A stretch of DNA of 64,000 nucleotides from Streptomyces fructofermentans. Lineage in GTDB: Bacteria > Actinomycetota > Actinomycetes > Streptomycetales > Streptomycetaceae. This document shows, in pieces, positions 50,762-60,092 of this stretch. The notes under the pieces were generated by a model. The model had not been told where the DNA came from. It did not search any database and saw nothing but the letters and a program-made list of their open reading frames with translations. The stretch is from NCBI RefSeq assembly GCF_014651055.1, contig NZ_BMWD01000018.1, positions 84,155-148,154 of the forward strand. The letters are read 5' to 3'. Made by a program: the position numbers and the translations under genes. Numbering within the stretch: the first letter of the stretch is position 1; each line of letters begins with the position of its first letter.

Positions 50762-52654
50762 CTATCCTGCCTCCTGCGTGTCGGGCACCCCGTCCCGCCC
50801 CTCACCGTCGAACAGGGCGAGCGCCGTGCCCACCAGACCGATGTGGCTGAACGCCTGGGGGAAGTTGCCGAGCTGGTGCCCGGCCACCGGGTCGTACTCC
50901 TCGGCCAGCAGCCCCACGTCGTTGGCGAGCCCGACCAGGTGCTCGAACAGCTCGTGCGCCTCCGCCGTACGGCCCGTCATGTACAGCGCGTCCGCGAGCC
51001 AGAACGAGCAGACGAGGAAGGAGCCCTCGTCGCCGGGCAGCCCGTCGACCGCCTTCGCGTCGGAGTCGTAGCGGCGCACCAGGCCGTCCCGGGTCAGTTC
51101 GGCGCGCACCGCGTCCACCGTGCCCACCACGCGCGGGTCGTCCGGCGGCAGGAAGCCGAGGCGGGGGATGAGGAGCAGCGCGGCGTCCAGCTCGCGGGAG
51201 CCGTACGACTGCGTGAACGTGTTGCGCCGCGGGTCGTAGCCGCGTTCGCAGACCTCGCGGTGCACCTCGTCGCGCAGCGCGCGCCAGCGGTCCACGTCGC
51301 CCCGCAGCTCGGGGTGCTCCTCCATGGTGGTGACCGTGCGGTCGGCCGCCACCCAGGTCATCACCTTGGAGTGCACGAAGTGCCTGCGGGGCCCCCGCAC
51401 CTCCCACAGCCCCTCGTCCGGCCGGCGCCACGCCGACTCCAGGAACTCCATCAGCGCCTGGTGCAGACGCCATATGTGCGGCTTGGGACGCAGACCCGAC
51501 CGGTGCGCGAGGGTGAGGGAGTCGATGACCTCGCCGTAGACGTCCAGCTGCAGCTGGCGTACGGCGTCGTTGCCCGTCCTGACGGGCGCCGACCCGCGGA
51601 ACCCGGGCAGCCACTCCAGCTCGGACTCGGGAATCCGCCGCTCGCCCGCCAGGCCGTACATGATCTGGAGGTCCGCGGGGTCGCCGGCGACCGCGCGCAG
51701 CAGCCAGTCGCGCCAGGCCTCCGCCTCCTCCTGGTAGCCGCAGGCGAGCAGCGCGCCCAGCGTGAGGGTGGAGTCGCGCAGCCAGCAGAAGCGGTAGTCC
51801 CAGTTGCGCACGCCGCCGATCTCCTCGGGGAGCGAGGTGGTGGGGGCCGCGACGATCCCGCCGGTCGGCGCGTAGGTGAGGGCCTTGAGGGTGATCAGGG
51901 AGCGCACGACCGCGTCCCGGTGCGGTCCCCGGTAGCGGCAGCGCGCCGCCCAGGCCCGCCAGTCGGCGACGCTGTGCTCCAGCGCCTCGTAGGGGTCGAG
52001 CCGAGCGGGGCGCGGCTCGTGGGAGGGGTGCCAGGTCATCACGAACGCCACCCGTTCGCCCTCGGCCACCGTGAACTCCGAATGCGTGCCGAAGTCCTCG
52101 CCCCAGGTGCGCACGGCCGGTTCGCTGCGCAGCCACACCGAGTCGGGGCCCGCGACGGCCACCCGGTGGCCGTCCACCCGGCGCATCCAGGGGACGACCC
52201 GGCCGTGGTCGAAGCGCAGCCGCAGTGTGCTGCGCACGGTCACCCGGCCCGAGAGCCCTTCGACGATCCGTACGACGTCCGGGGCACGGTCGCGCTGCGG
52301 CATCAGGTCGGTGACGCGCACCGAGCCGTCCTCGGTCTCCCACTCGGTGTCGAGGACCAGCGAGTCGGTCCGGTACGCGCGCCTCGCGCAGGTGCCGGCG
52401 CCCTTCGGCGCGATCCGCCAGTGCCCGTTCTCTTCGTCCCCGAGCAGCCTGGCGAAGCAGGCGGCCGAGTCGAAGCGCGGCAGGCAGAGCCAGTCGATCG
52501 ACCCGTCCCGTCCGACCAGGGCGGCGGTCTGGTGGTCGCCGATGAGGGCGTAGTCCTCGATGTGGGCGGCGGGGGCGGCGGACGGCGCGGTGGCGGGGTC
52601 GGGCCCGTGGGATGAGTGCACGTGTCCCGCGTTCCCGCGTCCTCCGGCGATCAA
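50762..52654 (-). CDS. Glycoside hydrolase family 15 protein (glucoamylase/trehalase type)
   Basis: 630 aa if begun at ATG 52654; GTG 52621 (619 aa) is an alternative and neither has a strong ribosome site. The N-terminal super-sandwich starts with IEDYALIGDHQTAALVGRDG and DWLCLPRFDSAACFARLLGD. The (alpha/alpha)6 catalytic barrel contains GVRNWDYRFCWLRDSTLTLG, WLPGFRGSAPVRTGNDA and a C-terminal DEGSFLVCSFWLADALY. No signal peptide, so it is intracellular. Mycobacterial homologues of this layout are trehalases, so hydrolysis of trehalose or a glucan is likely. Confidence 0.9.
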   Translation of the reverse strand: MIAGGRGNAGHVHSSHGPDPATAPSAAPAAHIEDYALIGDHQTAALVGRDGSIDWLCLPRFDSAACFARLLGDEENGHWRIAPKGAGTCARRAYRTDSLVLDTEWETEDGSVRVTDLMPQRDRAPDVVRIVEGLSGRVTVRSTLRLRFDHGRVVPWMRRVDGHRVAVAGPDSVWLRSEPAVRTWGEDFGTHSEFTVAEGERVAFVMTWHPSHEPRPARLDPYEALEHSVADWRAWAARCRYRGPHRDAVVRSLITLKALTYAPTGGIVAAPTTSLPEEIGGVRNWDYRFCWLRDSTLTLGALLACGYQEEAEAWRDWLLRAVAGDPADLQIMYGLAGERRIPESELEWLPGFRGSAPVRTGNDAVRQLQLDVYGEVIDSLTLAHRSGLRPKPHIWRLHQALMEFLESAWRRPDEGLWEVRGPRRHFVHSKVMTWVAADRTVTTMEEHPELRGDVDRWRALRDEVHREVCERGYDPRRNTFTQSYGSRELDAALLLIPRLGFLPPDDPRVVGTVDAVRAELTRDGLVRRYDSDAKAVDGLPGDEGSFLVCSFWLADALYMTGRTAEAHELFEHLVGLANDVGLLAEEYDPVAGHQLGNFPQAFSHIGLVGTALALFDGEGRDGVPDTQEAG

Positions 52655-52711
52655 CCCGGCCGGTGGCGGCGGGTCGGCGACGGCCGGCCGCCGCGGGTCG
52701 GACGGCGGCGG

Positions 52712-53533
52712 TCAGACGGCGGCGGGTTCCGACTCCGGAGCGGTCGCGGTGGCGGTGGCGGCGGCCTCCGCCCGGTCCCGCAGTTCGCGGCGGACCAGGA
52801 TCACCCAGCCCACGGGCACCCCCGCGGCGAACAGCCACCACTGGACCGCGTACGCCATGTGGGGACCGATGCCGTTGTGGTCGGGCGCACCGAGGAGTTC
52901 GGGGGTGTCGCCCTTCGGCTCGGGCGAGGTCAACTCGACGTAGCCGCCGAGGACCTCCCGGTCGAGCGCCTTGGCCCGCTCCGCGCTGTTGATCAGCATG
53001 ACCTGGCGGTCGGGGAGGCCGCTCACGTCCTTGATGCCGCTCCCGGCGGTCGTCTCGTCGGCCTTCAGCCGGCCGGTGACGGTGGTCTCGCCCCGGGCGG
53101 GGGCCGGAATCCTCGGGAACTCCGTCTGCGCGCCCTCCGCCGGGATCCAGCCGCGGTTGACCATGAGGACACGGCCGTCGTCGAGGACGAACGGGGTCAG
53201 GACGTGGAAGCCCACCTCGTCGTCGGAGCTGGTGCGGCGGCGTACGACGACCTCGTGCGCGGTGTCGAAGACGCCCTTCGCGGTCACCCTGCGGTACAGC
53301 TCGGCGCGCTCGACCGGGCGGCCGGGCGCGGTGAGCGACTCGGCCGGCACGGGCTTCGCGGCCAGCGACTCGGAGATCACCTTGTTCAGCGCCACCTTGT
53401 GCTCGTGGCGGTGCAGCTGCCAGAAACCCAGCTCGATCATCGTCGGGACGAGTGCCAGCGTGATGAGGGTGAGGATCACCCACTGCCGGGACAACAGGAA
53501 GCGGTACACCCCACGACCGTACAACTCGGTCAT
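52712..53533 (-). CDS. SURF1 family cytochrome oxidase assembly protein
   Basis: 273 aa. N-terminal helix FLLSRQWVILTLITLALVPT followed by MIELGFWQLHRHEHKVALN, where GFWQLxR is the SURF1 signature, and a second helix near 230-250 in MAYAVQWWLFAAGVPVGWVI. The extracytoplasmic part has ERAELYRRVTAKGVFD and VLMVNRGWIPAEGAQ. It assists heme a3/CuA cytochrome c oxidase assembly. The C-terminus is Ala/Thr/Glu-rich. Confidence 0.93.
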   Translation of the reverse strand: MTELYGRGVYRFLLSRQWVILTLITLALVPTMIELGFWQLHRHEHKVALNKVISESLAAKPVPAESLTAPGRPVERAELYRRVTAKGVFDTAHEVVVRRRTSSDDEVGFHVLTPFVLDDGRVLMVNRGWIPAEGAQTEFPRIPAPARGETTVTGRLKADETTAGSGIKDVSGLPDRQVMLINSAERAKALDREVLGGYVELTSPEPKGDTPELLGAPDHNGIGPHMAYAVQWWLFAAGVPVGWVILVRRELRDRAEAAATATATAPESEPAAV

Positions 53534-53623
53534 GGGGTGCGGGCGGGAGGGGGGTGCTTGGGACGGACGGCCGGACGACCGGGGCCGCCGGACGGCCGGG
53601 CGGGTGGTGCCGCGCGGGCCGGC

Positions 53624-53857
53624 TCAGACTTTGTCGACGATGCCCACCCGCCCCTCGGCGCGGGCGCAGTGCGCCCCGCAGAACCAGTGGCCCTCGACCT
53701 CGACGCCCTGGCCGATGATCTGGACGCGACAGTGCTCGCAGATGGGCGCCATGCGGTGAATGGCGCAGGAGAAGCAGTCGAAGACGTGCACCGCGCCCTG
53801 CGCGTGCACCTCGAACGACATGCCGTAGTCGTTTCCGCAGACCTCGCAACGTGCCAT
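53624..53857 (-). CDS. Small zinc-ribbon-like Cys-rich protein
   Basis: 77 aa, ATG at 53857. Eight cysteines in C-x2-C pairs or similar (CEVCGNDYG, FDCFSCAIH, CEHCRVQIIG, FCGAHCARAEG) indicate two zinc-binding knuckles, like LIM-type or prokaryotic zinc-ribbon proteins. It is conserved near SURF1 in Streptomyces as far as I remember. Function unknown; DNA, RNA or protein binding is possible. Confidence 0.82.
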   Translation of the reverse strand: MARCEVCGNDYGMSFEVHAQGAVHVFDCFSCAIHRMAPICEHCRVQIIGQGVEVEGHWFCGAHCARAEGRVGIVDKV

Positions 53858-54034
53858 GCGCCACAGAGTGGGCCGCCGGGGGCCACGTGGGCGAGCGGCC
53901 GCCGGGCGAGTCGCCCGCCAATCACCCGTACGACCGGACGGGCCCGGTCACCCGTGCGACCGCCGGGAGCCCGGGGCCGCGGTGGACCGGTACCGGGAGC
54001 GGCGCGACGGCCGACCGGGGCGGCGGGCTCCCCG

Positions 54035-55027
54035 CTACTTCGGGGACGCCTGCTCCACGTCCCGCAGCAACTGGCCGAACGCCGCCTCGTCGACGACGGG
54101 GGTGCCGAACTGGCGGGCCTTGAGCACCTTGGAGGTGCCGGAGTCCGGATCGTTGGTCACGAGGAGGCTGGTGAGCCGGGACAGGCTGGTCGCGATGTGC
54201 AGACCGGCCTCGACCGCACGGTCCTCCAGCAGCTCGCGGTCGACCGAGGTGTCCCCCGAGAACGCGATCCGCATGCCCTGTTTGAGCTGCTTGCCCGGTA
54301 CGTACCGGCCGGGGTTCGGGTACGGGCAGGCGGGCCGCTTGCGCGAGGGCCGCCAACTTCCCGACAGGTGGCCGCCCGAGCCGCCGCTCTGCTGCCGCCC
54401 GATCCGCGGCGCCGACCGGTCCGTCCACTCCGTCAGCGGGCGGCACTCCAGCAGCGGCAGCCGCACGCCGTCGCGCGCGGCGGCCCGCAGGCTGGGCCGG
54501 AACGCCTCGGCCAGCACCCGCGCGTCGTCCAGGGCGTGGTGCGCGCGCTGCTGCACCACGCCGAAGTGCGCCGCGAGCGACTCCAGCTTGTGGTTGGCCA
54601 GGGGCAGGCGCAGCTCCTTGGACAGCGCGATGGTGCACAGCCGCTGACGGACCGGCGCCTCCCGCTCGGCGCGCGCGTACTCCCGGGCGATCATCGACCA
54701 GTCGAAGACGGCGTTGTGCGCGACGAGCACCCGGCCGTCGAGCCGGGCCGCGAACTCCTCGGCGATCTCGGTGAAGAGGGGCGCCCCTTCGAGCACGTCG
54801 CTCGTCAGGCCGTGGATCCACACCGGGCCGGGGTCCCGCTCCGGGTTGACCAGCGTGTACCAGTGGTCCTCGACCTCGCCGCGCGCGTCCAGCCGGTAGA
54901 CCGCGGCCGACACTATGCGGTCGTCGCGGGCCAGTCCGGTGGTCTCCACGTCGACGACCGCGTATCCCCGGGGATACGCGGCCGGCCACGGGGCTGCGGA
55001 CGCTGCGGTCTGACGGTCTTCGAGCAT
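54035..55027 (-). CDS. DEDDh 3'-5' exonuclease with C-terminal BRCT-like domain
   Basis: 330 aa, ATG at 55027, 2 nt after the TetR stop. Exonuclease motifs: ExoI AVVDVETTGLARDDR, ExoII LVAHNAVFDWSMIA, ExoIII HHALDDARVLAEAF (His-x4-Asp), giving a complete DEDDh set as in DnaQ/polymerase III epsilon. After a basic linker, residues about 252-322 (GMRIAFSGDTSVDRELLEDR, then LLVTNDPDSGTSKVLKARQF) look like a BRCT domain. A DNA-repair or proofreading accessory role is inferred. Confidence 0.88.
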   Translation of the reverse strand: MLEDRQTAASAAPWPAAYPRGYAVVDVETTGLARDDRIVSAAVYRLDARGEVEDHWYTLVNPERDPGPVWIHGLTSDVLEGAPLFTEIAEEFAARLDGRVLVAHNAVFDWSMIAREYARAEREAPVRQRLCTIALSKELRLPLANHKLESLAAHFGVVQQRAHHALDDARVLAEAFRPSLRAAARDGVRLPLLECRPLTEWTDRSAPRIGRQQSGGSGGHLSGSWRPSRKRPACPYPNPGRYVPGKQLKQGMRIAFSGDTSVDRELLEDRAVEAGLHIATSLSRLTSLLVTNDPDSGTSKVLKARQFGTPVVDEAAFGQLLRDVEQASPK

Positions 55028-55029
55028 GG

Positions 55030-55731
55030 TCAATGAGAATAAGGGGCGCGACTGACACCGTTCGCCCCGGACTCCCGCCCCGGGCCCGAGGGGCGGCCCC
55101 GGCCCTCCCCCGCGGGCTCCGCCAACAGCCCGGCCACCAGTGCCTTCACGGACAGGGCGAACAGCCGCTCGGGTGCGACGGGACGAGCGAGGGCGCGCGC
55201 GAGCGCCGGGTCCTCGCGCGCCGTACGCGCCCCCCACGGCTCCTCCTCGACGGGGTGCCGGGCCGGCGCGCGCTCCCGGTCGCGCTCGACCAGGACGTGG
55301 CCGGCGACCTGGAACTGCACGGCCCGGACCACGTCGGCGGCCCGCGTGCCGCGCAGCCCCGCCGCGCGCACCTCGTGGACCAGGGCCCGCCGAGCGGGCA
55401 GGAACATCCTTTCCGTCAGGCCGCGTTCGTGCACCATCGCGACGAGGTGCGGATGGTCGAGCAGCCGCCGGCGCAGGGTCACGGCCACCGACACGATGCG
55501 CGCCGCGGGAGTGCGGCCGGCCGGGCGGATCGCCCCGAGCTCGGCGACGGTGCGCTCGACGAGCGCGTCCAGCAGTGACTCGCGGTTGCCCACGTGCCAG
55601 TAGATCGAGGTGACGGCCGTGCCGAGCTCGGCCGCGAGCCCCCGCATCGTCAGCGACTGGGGGCCGTCGCGCCTCACCAGGTCCGCCGCGGCCGCCAGCA
55701 CTTCCTCGCGGGTCAGAGCCGCTCTCGCCAT
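55030..55731 (-). CDS. TetR family transcriptional regulator
   Basis: 233 aa, ATG at 55731. N-terminal HTH: LTREEVLAAAADLVRRDGPQ and MRGLAAELGTAVTSIYWHVG, a clear TetR DNA-binding domain, followed by a helical ligand domain and an unstructured Gly/Arg/Pro tail. It is divergent from the decarboxylase operon, with a perfect palindromic operator at 55782-55800 between them, so it probably represses that operon and itself. Followed closely by the exonuclease gene. Confidence 0.92.
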   Translation of the reverse strand: MARAALTREEVLAAAADLVRRDGPQSLTMRGLAAELGTAVTSIYWHVGNRESLLDALVERTVAELGAIRPAGRTPAARIVSVAVTLRRRLLDHPHLVAMVHERGLTERMFLPARRALVHEVRAAGLRGTRAADVVRAVQFQVAGHVLVERDRERAPARHPVEEEPWGARTAREDPALARALARPVAPERLFALSVKALVAGLLAEPAGEGRGRPSGPGRESGANGVSRAPYSH

Positions 55732-55781
55732 GCCACCCCCAAGTCCGCCCGGCGCACGCGTATTTACCCTTCGCGGCGTCT

Positions 55782-55800
55782 GCTGTAACTCTGTTACAGC
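55782..55800. promoter_or_regulatory. TetR operator between tetR and decarboxylase operon
   Basis: Perfect inverted repeat GCTGTAAC-TCT-GTTACAGC (8 bp arms, 3-nt centre) in the 99-bp divergent region, 30 bp before the decarboxylase start and 50 bp before the TetR start. It matches the general form of TetR-family operators. Confidence 0.85.
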
Positions 55801-55830
55801 TGACGGCCCATCAGAGAAGGGCGGTACGAC

Positions 55831-56628
55831 ATGGCACGCGTACGGTACGGGGCGCGGACCGGGGCGGAGATCGCCGCCGCACGCGCCGCGCAGTCCCGGC
55901 TCCCCGACATCTGGTCCACCGGCGTGGTGGCCGTCTGGGAGAGCGACCCCGACGCGGTCGCGGCGGTCCTGCCGCCCCCGCTCAAGCCCACCGGGCGGCC
56001 CCTGGTGCGGGTGAACATCAGCAGGGTCGAACTGCCCGGATACCCGTTGGGCGCGGGCTCGTTCGCGGTCGCCGCGGCGCACGGCGGCGTCGAGGGCTGG
56101 TATCCGCTCGTCATGCCGATGACCCACGAGCGCGCCCTCGTCGGCGGCCGCGAGGTCTTCGGGGAGCCCAAGAAGCTCGGCGAGGTCACGGTGGAGCGCG
56201 ACGGGCTCGTGGTGCGCGCCTCGCTTGCCCGGCACGGCATCGCGTTCGTGGAGGTGCGCGGGGCCGTGAGCGGCGCGCTGCCCCTGCCCGAGCCCTCGCA
56301 GCGGACCGACTTCTACTTCAAGTTCCTTCCCGCGGTGGACGGTTCGGGCTTCGACCTGGATCCCGTCCTGGTGCACTGCGTGCGTGACGAGAGGGTCCGG
56401 GGACTGGAGCGGGTCACCGGTGACGTCGTCCTGCGCGAGTCCGTGTACGACCCGGTCGCCGACCTCCCCGTACGCCGACTCGTCTCCCTCACCGTCGGCG
56501 AGAAGACCACCGCCCAGCGGGGCAGTGTCGTCGAACGCGTCGACGCGGCGGCCCTGCTGCCCTTCGTCCACCAGCGCTACGACGACCCGCGCCAGATCCT
56601 CGACGGGCCGCCCGAGGGGAGCGTGTGA
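55831..56628 (+). CDS. Acetoacetate decarboxylase-like protein
   Basis: 265 aa, ATG with AGAGAAGGG upstream. Acetoacetate decarboxylase fold: VRVNISRVELPGYPLGAGSF, and GREVFGEPKKLGEVTV containing the adjacent lysine pair that includes the Schiff-base lysine of ADC. Family members also act as aldolase-dehydratases or on larger keto acids, so the substrate is open. First gene of an operon with an SDR and two amidohydrolases, under the divergent TetR. Overlaps the SDR start (TGATG). Confidence 0.85.
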   Translation: MARVRYGARTGAEIAAARAAQSRLPDIWSTGVVAVWESDPDAVAAVLPPPLKPTGRPLVRVNISRVELPGYPLGAGSFAVAAAHGGVEGWYPLVMPMTHERALVGGREVFGEPKKLGEVTVERDGLVVRASLARHGIAFVEVRGAVSGALPLPEPSQRTDFYFKFLPAVDGSGFDLDPVLVHCVRDERVRGLERVTGDVVLRESVYDPVADLPVRRLVSLTVGEKTTAQRGSVVERVDAAALLPFVHQRYDDPRQILDGPPEGSV

Positions 56629-57512
56629 TGGAGCTCGGGGAGGGGCAGGTCGCCGTCGTCACCGGCGCGGCGAGCGGCGTCGGGCTGGCCATGGCGCGCA
56701 GGTTCGCGGCCGAGGGGCTGACGGTCGTCCTCGCGGACGTCGAGGCCGACGCGCTGGAGAAGGCCGCCGAGGGGCTGCGCGAGGAGGGGGCCGCGGCGCA
56801 CGCGCACGTGGTCGACGTGGGGGAGCGCGAGCAGGTCCTCGCGCTGGCGGAGGAGACCTACGCGCGGTTCGGCGCCGTCCATGTGCTGTGCAACAACGCG
56901 GGCGTGGGGTCGGGGGCCGAGGGCCGGATGTGGGAGCACGACCCCAACGACTGGCGGTGGGCGTTCGCGGTCAACGTGTGGGGCGTCTTCCACGGCGTCC
57001 AGGCCTTCGTGCCGCGGATGCTGGCGGGCGGCGAGCCCGGGCACGTCGTCAACACCTCCTCCGGCGACGGCGGCATCGCACCCCTGCCCACCGCCTCCGT
57101 GTACGCCGTGACCAAGGCGGCCGTCGTGACGCTCACCGAGTCCCTGTACGCCCATCTGCGGGCGGAGCACGCGCGCGTGGGGGCCTCCGTGCTCTTCCCC
57201 GGCCCCCACATGCTGCGTACGGGCCTGTGGGAGTCGCACCGCAACCGGCCGGAGCGCTACGCGAAGAGCACCCCCCGAAGGACCCCGTACCGCAGCCTGG
57301 GCCAGTGGGAGGCCGCGATGCGGGAGGCGGGGCGCGAGGTGCGGTTCACCCCCGTGGAGGAGGTGGCCGACCTGGTGGTGGACGGCGTGCGCGCGGGCCG
57401 CTTCTGGCTGCTGCCCGAGAGCGAGCGCAGCGACGCGCAGATCAGGGCGAGGTCACGGTCGATGCTCGACCGGGCGGAGCCGTCGTACCTCGAAGACTTC
57501 ATCCTCGACTGA
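56628..57512 (+). CDS. Short-chain dehydrogenase/reductase
   Basis: 294 aa from ATG 56628 overlapping the previous stop by 1 nt, GAGGGGAG upstream. Classical SDR: VVTGAASGVGLAMARRF cofactor loop, CNNAGVGSG, Ser in VVNTSSGDGG and Tyr-x-x-x-Lys in SVYAVTKAAVV. The C-terminal extension (PRRTPYRSLGQWEAAMREAG and beyond) is longer than in most SDRs. It probably oxidises or reduces a keto/hydroxy intermediate in the pathway encoded by this operon. Confidence 0.9.
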   Translation: MELGEGQVAVVTGAASGVGLAMARRFAAEGLTVVLADVEADALEKAAEGLREEGAAAHAHVVDVGEREQVLALAEETYARFGAVHVLCNNAGVGSGAEGRMWEHDPNDWRWAFAVNVWGVFHGVQAFVPRMLAGGEPGHVVNTSSGDGGIAPLPTASVYAVTKAAVVTLTESLYAHLRAEHARVGASVLFPGPHMLRTGLWESHRNRPERYAKSTPRRTPYRSLGQWEAAMREAGREVRFTPVEEVADLVVDGVRAGRFWLLPESERSDAQIRARSRSMLDRAEPSYLEDFILD

Positions 57513-57522
57513 GGGGGCCGCC

Positions 57523-58806
57523 GTGACGGCACAGGACCCGTATCTGATCATCTCCTCCGACTGCCACGCCGGTCTGCCCACCGAGGAGTACCGGCCCTAC
57601 CTGGACGCCCGGTTCCACCGGGACTTCGACGGGTTCCTCGCGGGGCGCGACCGCCGCCGCGAGGAGATGACCCGGCTCGGCGTCCGCAACGAGGCGTTCG
57701 CCGACAAGTGGTTCCACGACAACGAGGAGGGGCTGCGCGGCGGTTGGGACCCGGCGCAGCGGCTCAAGGAACTGGACGGCGACGGCGTCGCCGCCGAGGT
57801 CGTCTTCCCCGACGCCGACGCGGTGGACAGCCGGACGGCCGCCCCCTTCGGCGTGGGCCTCGGGCTCTCCGGCGACCACGACCCCGACCTGGGCATGGCG
57901 GGCGCGCAGGCCCACAACCGGTGGCTCGCGGAGTTCGTCGGCGAACACCCCGAACGGCACTGCGGAGTCGCCCTGCTGCCCGTCACGGCCCCCGTCGAAC
58001 GGGTCGTCGCCGAGGTGCACCGGGCCCGGGAGTCGGGCCTGCGCGCGCTGATGATCCCCTCCATGTGGGTCGACAAGGAGCCCTACCACGACCGGCGTTA
58101 CGACCCCGTGTGGGCCGCCGCCGCCGAGTGCGGGATGCCCGTGCTCACCCACTCCGGAGCCGCGCCCCGCCACGAGTACGGCGACCATCTCGGCATCTAC
58201 GTCAGCGAGGTGACCTGGTGGCCCGCGAGGCCGCTGTGGTTCCTGCTCTGGTCGGGCGTCTTCGAGCGGCACCCGGGGCTCCGGTTCGGGGTCGCGGAGT
58301 CGGGGTGCTGGTGGCTGCCGAACCTGCTGTGGTTCATGGACCGGCTCTACCTGGGCGCGCACGGCGGCAAGAAGCTGTCGCCCTTCTCGGAGCTGCGGCG
58401 CCCGCCGCACGAGTACCTGGACCGCCAGGTGTTCGTCTGCGCGACCAACACCAAGCGGCGCGAACTCGCCCAGCGGTACGAGATCGGCGTCGACAACATC
58501 CTCTGGGGCAGCGACTTCCCGCACCCCGAGGGCACCTGGCCCGACACGCGCGGATGGCTGGCGCGCACCTTCCACGACATCCCGGTCGACGAGACGCGCC
58601 GCATGCTCGGCCTCGCGGCGGCGGAGGTGTTCGGCTTCGACACGGCCGCGCTGGCACCGCTGGCCCGCCGCATCGGCCCGACCCCCGCCGAACTCGGCCA
58701 GGACGAGGACCAGTCGGCGGTCGAGGCGTCCTGGGCGCGCTCGCGCGAGGTCGGCCGCCACTGGCTGACGGACCACGACTTCCCGGCCCTGGGGGTGACC
58801 CCGTGA
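57523..58806 (+). CDS. Amidohydrolase_2 family metal-dependent hydrolase/decarboxylase, copy 1
   Basis: 427 aa, GTG 10 nt after the SDR stop. TIM-barrel enzyme of the ACMSD-like amidohydrolase family: N-terminal metal site SSDCHAGLPTEEYRPYLD (Asp-x-His, with Gly where HxH would have the second His), LTHSGAAPRHEYGD, and catalytic Asp in WGSDFPHPEGTWPD. Members hydrolyse or decarboxylate aromatic acids, pyrones and dicarboxylates. It is paralogous to the next gene, overlapping it by 4 nt. Confidence 0.88.
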   Translation: MTAQDPYLIISSDCHAGLPTEEYRPYLDARFHRDFDGFLAGRDRRREEMTRLGVRNEAFADKWFHDNEEGLRGGWDPAQRLKELDGDGVAAEVVFPDADAVDSRTAAPFGVGLGLSGDHDPDLGMAGAQAHNRWLAEFVGEHPERHCGVALLPVTAPVERVVAEVHRARESGLRALMIPSMWVDKEPYHDRRYDPVWAAAAECGMPVLTHSGAAPRHEYGDHLGIYVSEVTWWPARPLWFLLWSGVFERHPGLRFGVAESGCWWLPNLLWFMDRLYLGAHGGKKLSPFSELRRPPHEYLDRQVFVCATNTKRRELAQRYEIGVDNILWGSDFPHPEGTWPDTRGWLARTFHDIPVDETRRMLGLAAAEVFGFDTAALAPLARRIGPTPAELGQDEDQSAVEASWARSREVGRHWLTDHDFPALGVTP

Positions 58807-60089
58807 GCGGCCCCGCGAGCGCCGCCGGGGGTGCCCCGAGGGGTTCCGGGGGCGATCCGGCCGGCGCCGACCGCTACACCGTCGTCTCGGCCGACTGCCA
58901 CGCGGGCGCCGAACTCCTGGACTACCGGCCCTACCTGGCCGCGGCCCACCACGAGGAGTTCGACGCCTGGGCCGCCTCGTACGTCAATCCGTACGAGGAC
59001 CTGGTGGCCGACACCGCCGACCGGAACTGGAACTCGGCGCGCCGGCTGGCGGAGCTGGAGCGGGACGGGATCGTCGCCGAGGTGGTCTTCCCGAACACCA
59101 TCCCGCCGTTCTTCCCGTCCGCCTCGCTGATGGCGCCGGCGCCGTCACCCGGGGAGTTCCGGCGCCGCTGGGCCGGGCTGCGGGCGCACAACCGGTGGCT
59201 GGCGGACTTCTGCGCGGCCGCCCCGGGCCGTCGCGCGGGCGTCTTCCAGATCCTCCTCAACGACGTCGAGGAGGCGGTCGGGGAGATCCGGTGGGCGGTC
59301 GCTGCCGGCCTCACCGGCGGTGTGCTGCTGCCCGGCACGCCACCGGGCTCGGGACTCCCCGAGCTGCACTCGCCGGTCTACGACCCGATCTGGGCGGCCT
59401 GCGCGGACCTCGGCGTCCCGGTCAACCACCACGCGGGCTCGGCCTCGCCGCCGCTGGGCGACGAACCCGCCGCCCGGGCGGTCTTCATGGTGGAGACCAC
59501 GTGGTTCTCGCACCGGGCGCTCTGGCACCTCGTCTTCGGCGGCGCCTTCCACCGCCATCCCGGGCTGCGGCTGGTACTGACCGAGCAGGGCTCGGGATGG
59601 ATACCCGGGGTGCTCGACATGCTCGACTACTACCACGGCCGCCTCGTCGCGGCGGCCACGAGGAGCGCCACCGCCGAGGCCAGGTTCGGCGCGGGACTGG
59701 CCGACTCGATGGGGGCCCGCCCCTCGCGGGTGTGGCGGGACAACTGCTTCGTCGGGGCGAGCTTCATGCGCCCCCACGAGGTGCCGCTGCGGGAGCGCAT
59801 CGGCCTGGACAAGATCATGTGGGGCAGCGACTACCCGCACGACGAGGGCACGTACCCGTACTCCCGGGAGGGCCTGCGGATCGCGTACGCGGGGCTGCCC
59901 CGCGAGGAGGTCGCGGCCATGGCGGGCGGCAACGCGGCCCGTGTGTACGGCTTCGACCTGGACCTGCTGGACGCGATCGCGGCGAAGGTGGGGCCGACGG
60001 TGGAGGAGATCGCCGAACCGCTGGGGACGCCTCCCGCGGACGCGACCAGTCCGGCGTTCGCGCGCGGGGGTTCGGTCCGCGTCTGGTGA
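58803..60089 (+). CDS. Amidohydrolase_2 family metal-dependent hydrolase/decarboxylase, copy 2
   Basis: 428 aa, GTG overlapping copy 1 (GTGA). Starts with a Gly/Ala/Ser-rich 20 residues, then SADCHAGAELLDYRPYLA, closely parallel to copy 1. Later segments match too (VVFPNTIPPF versus VVFPDADAVD; NHHAGSASPPLGD; MWGSDYPHDEGTYPYSREGL). The pair arose by duplication and may form a heteromer or act on successive substrates. Last gene of the TetR-controlled operon; a strong hairpin follows. Confidence 0.88.
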   Translation: MSGPASAAGGAPRGSGGDPAGADRYTVVSADCHAGAELLDYRPYLAAAHHEEFDAWAASYVNPYEDLVADTADRNWNSARRLAELERDGIVAEVVFPNTIPPFFPSASLMAPAPSPGEFRRRWAGLRAHNRWLADFCAAAPGRRAGVFQILLNDVEEAVGEIRWAVAAGLTGGVLLPGTPPGSGLPELHSPVYDPIWAACADLGVPVNHHAGSASPPLGDEPAARAVFMVETTWFSHRALWHLVFGGAFHRHPGLRLVLTEQGSGWIPGVLDMLDYYHGRLVAAATRSATAEARFGAGLADSMGARPSRVWRDNCFVGASFMRPHEVPLRERIGLDKIMWGSDYPHDEGTYPYSREGLRIAYAGLPREEVAAMAGGNAARVYGFDLDLLDAIAAKVGPTVEEIAEPLGTPPADATSPAFARGGSVRVW

Positions 60090-60092
60090 CGG

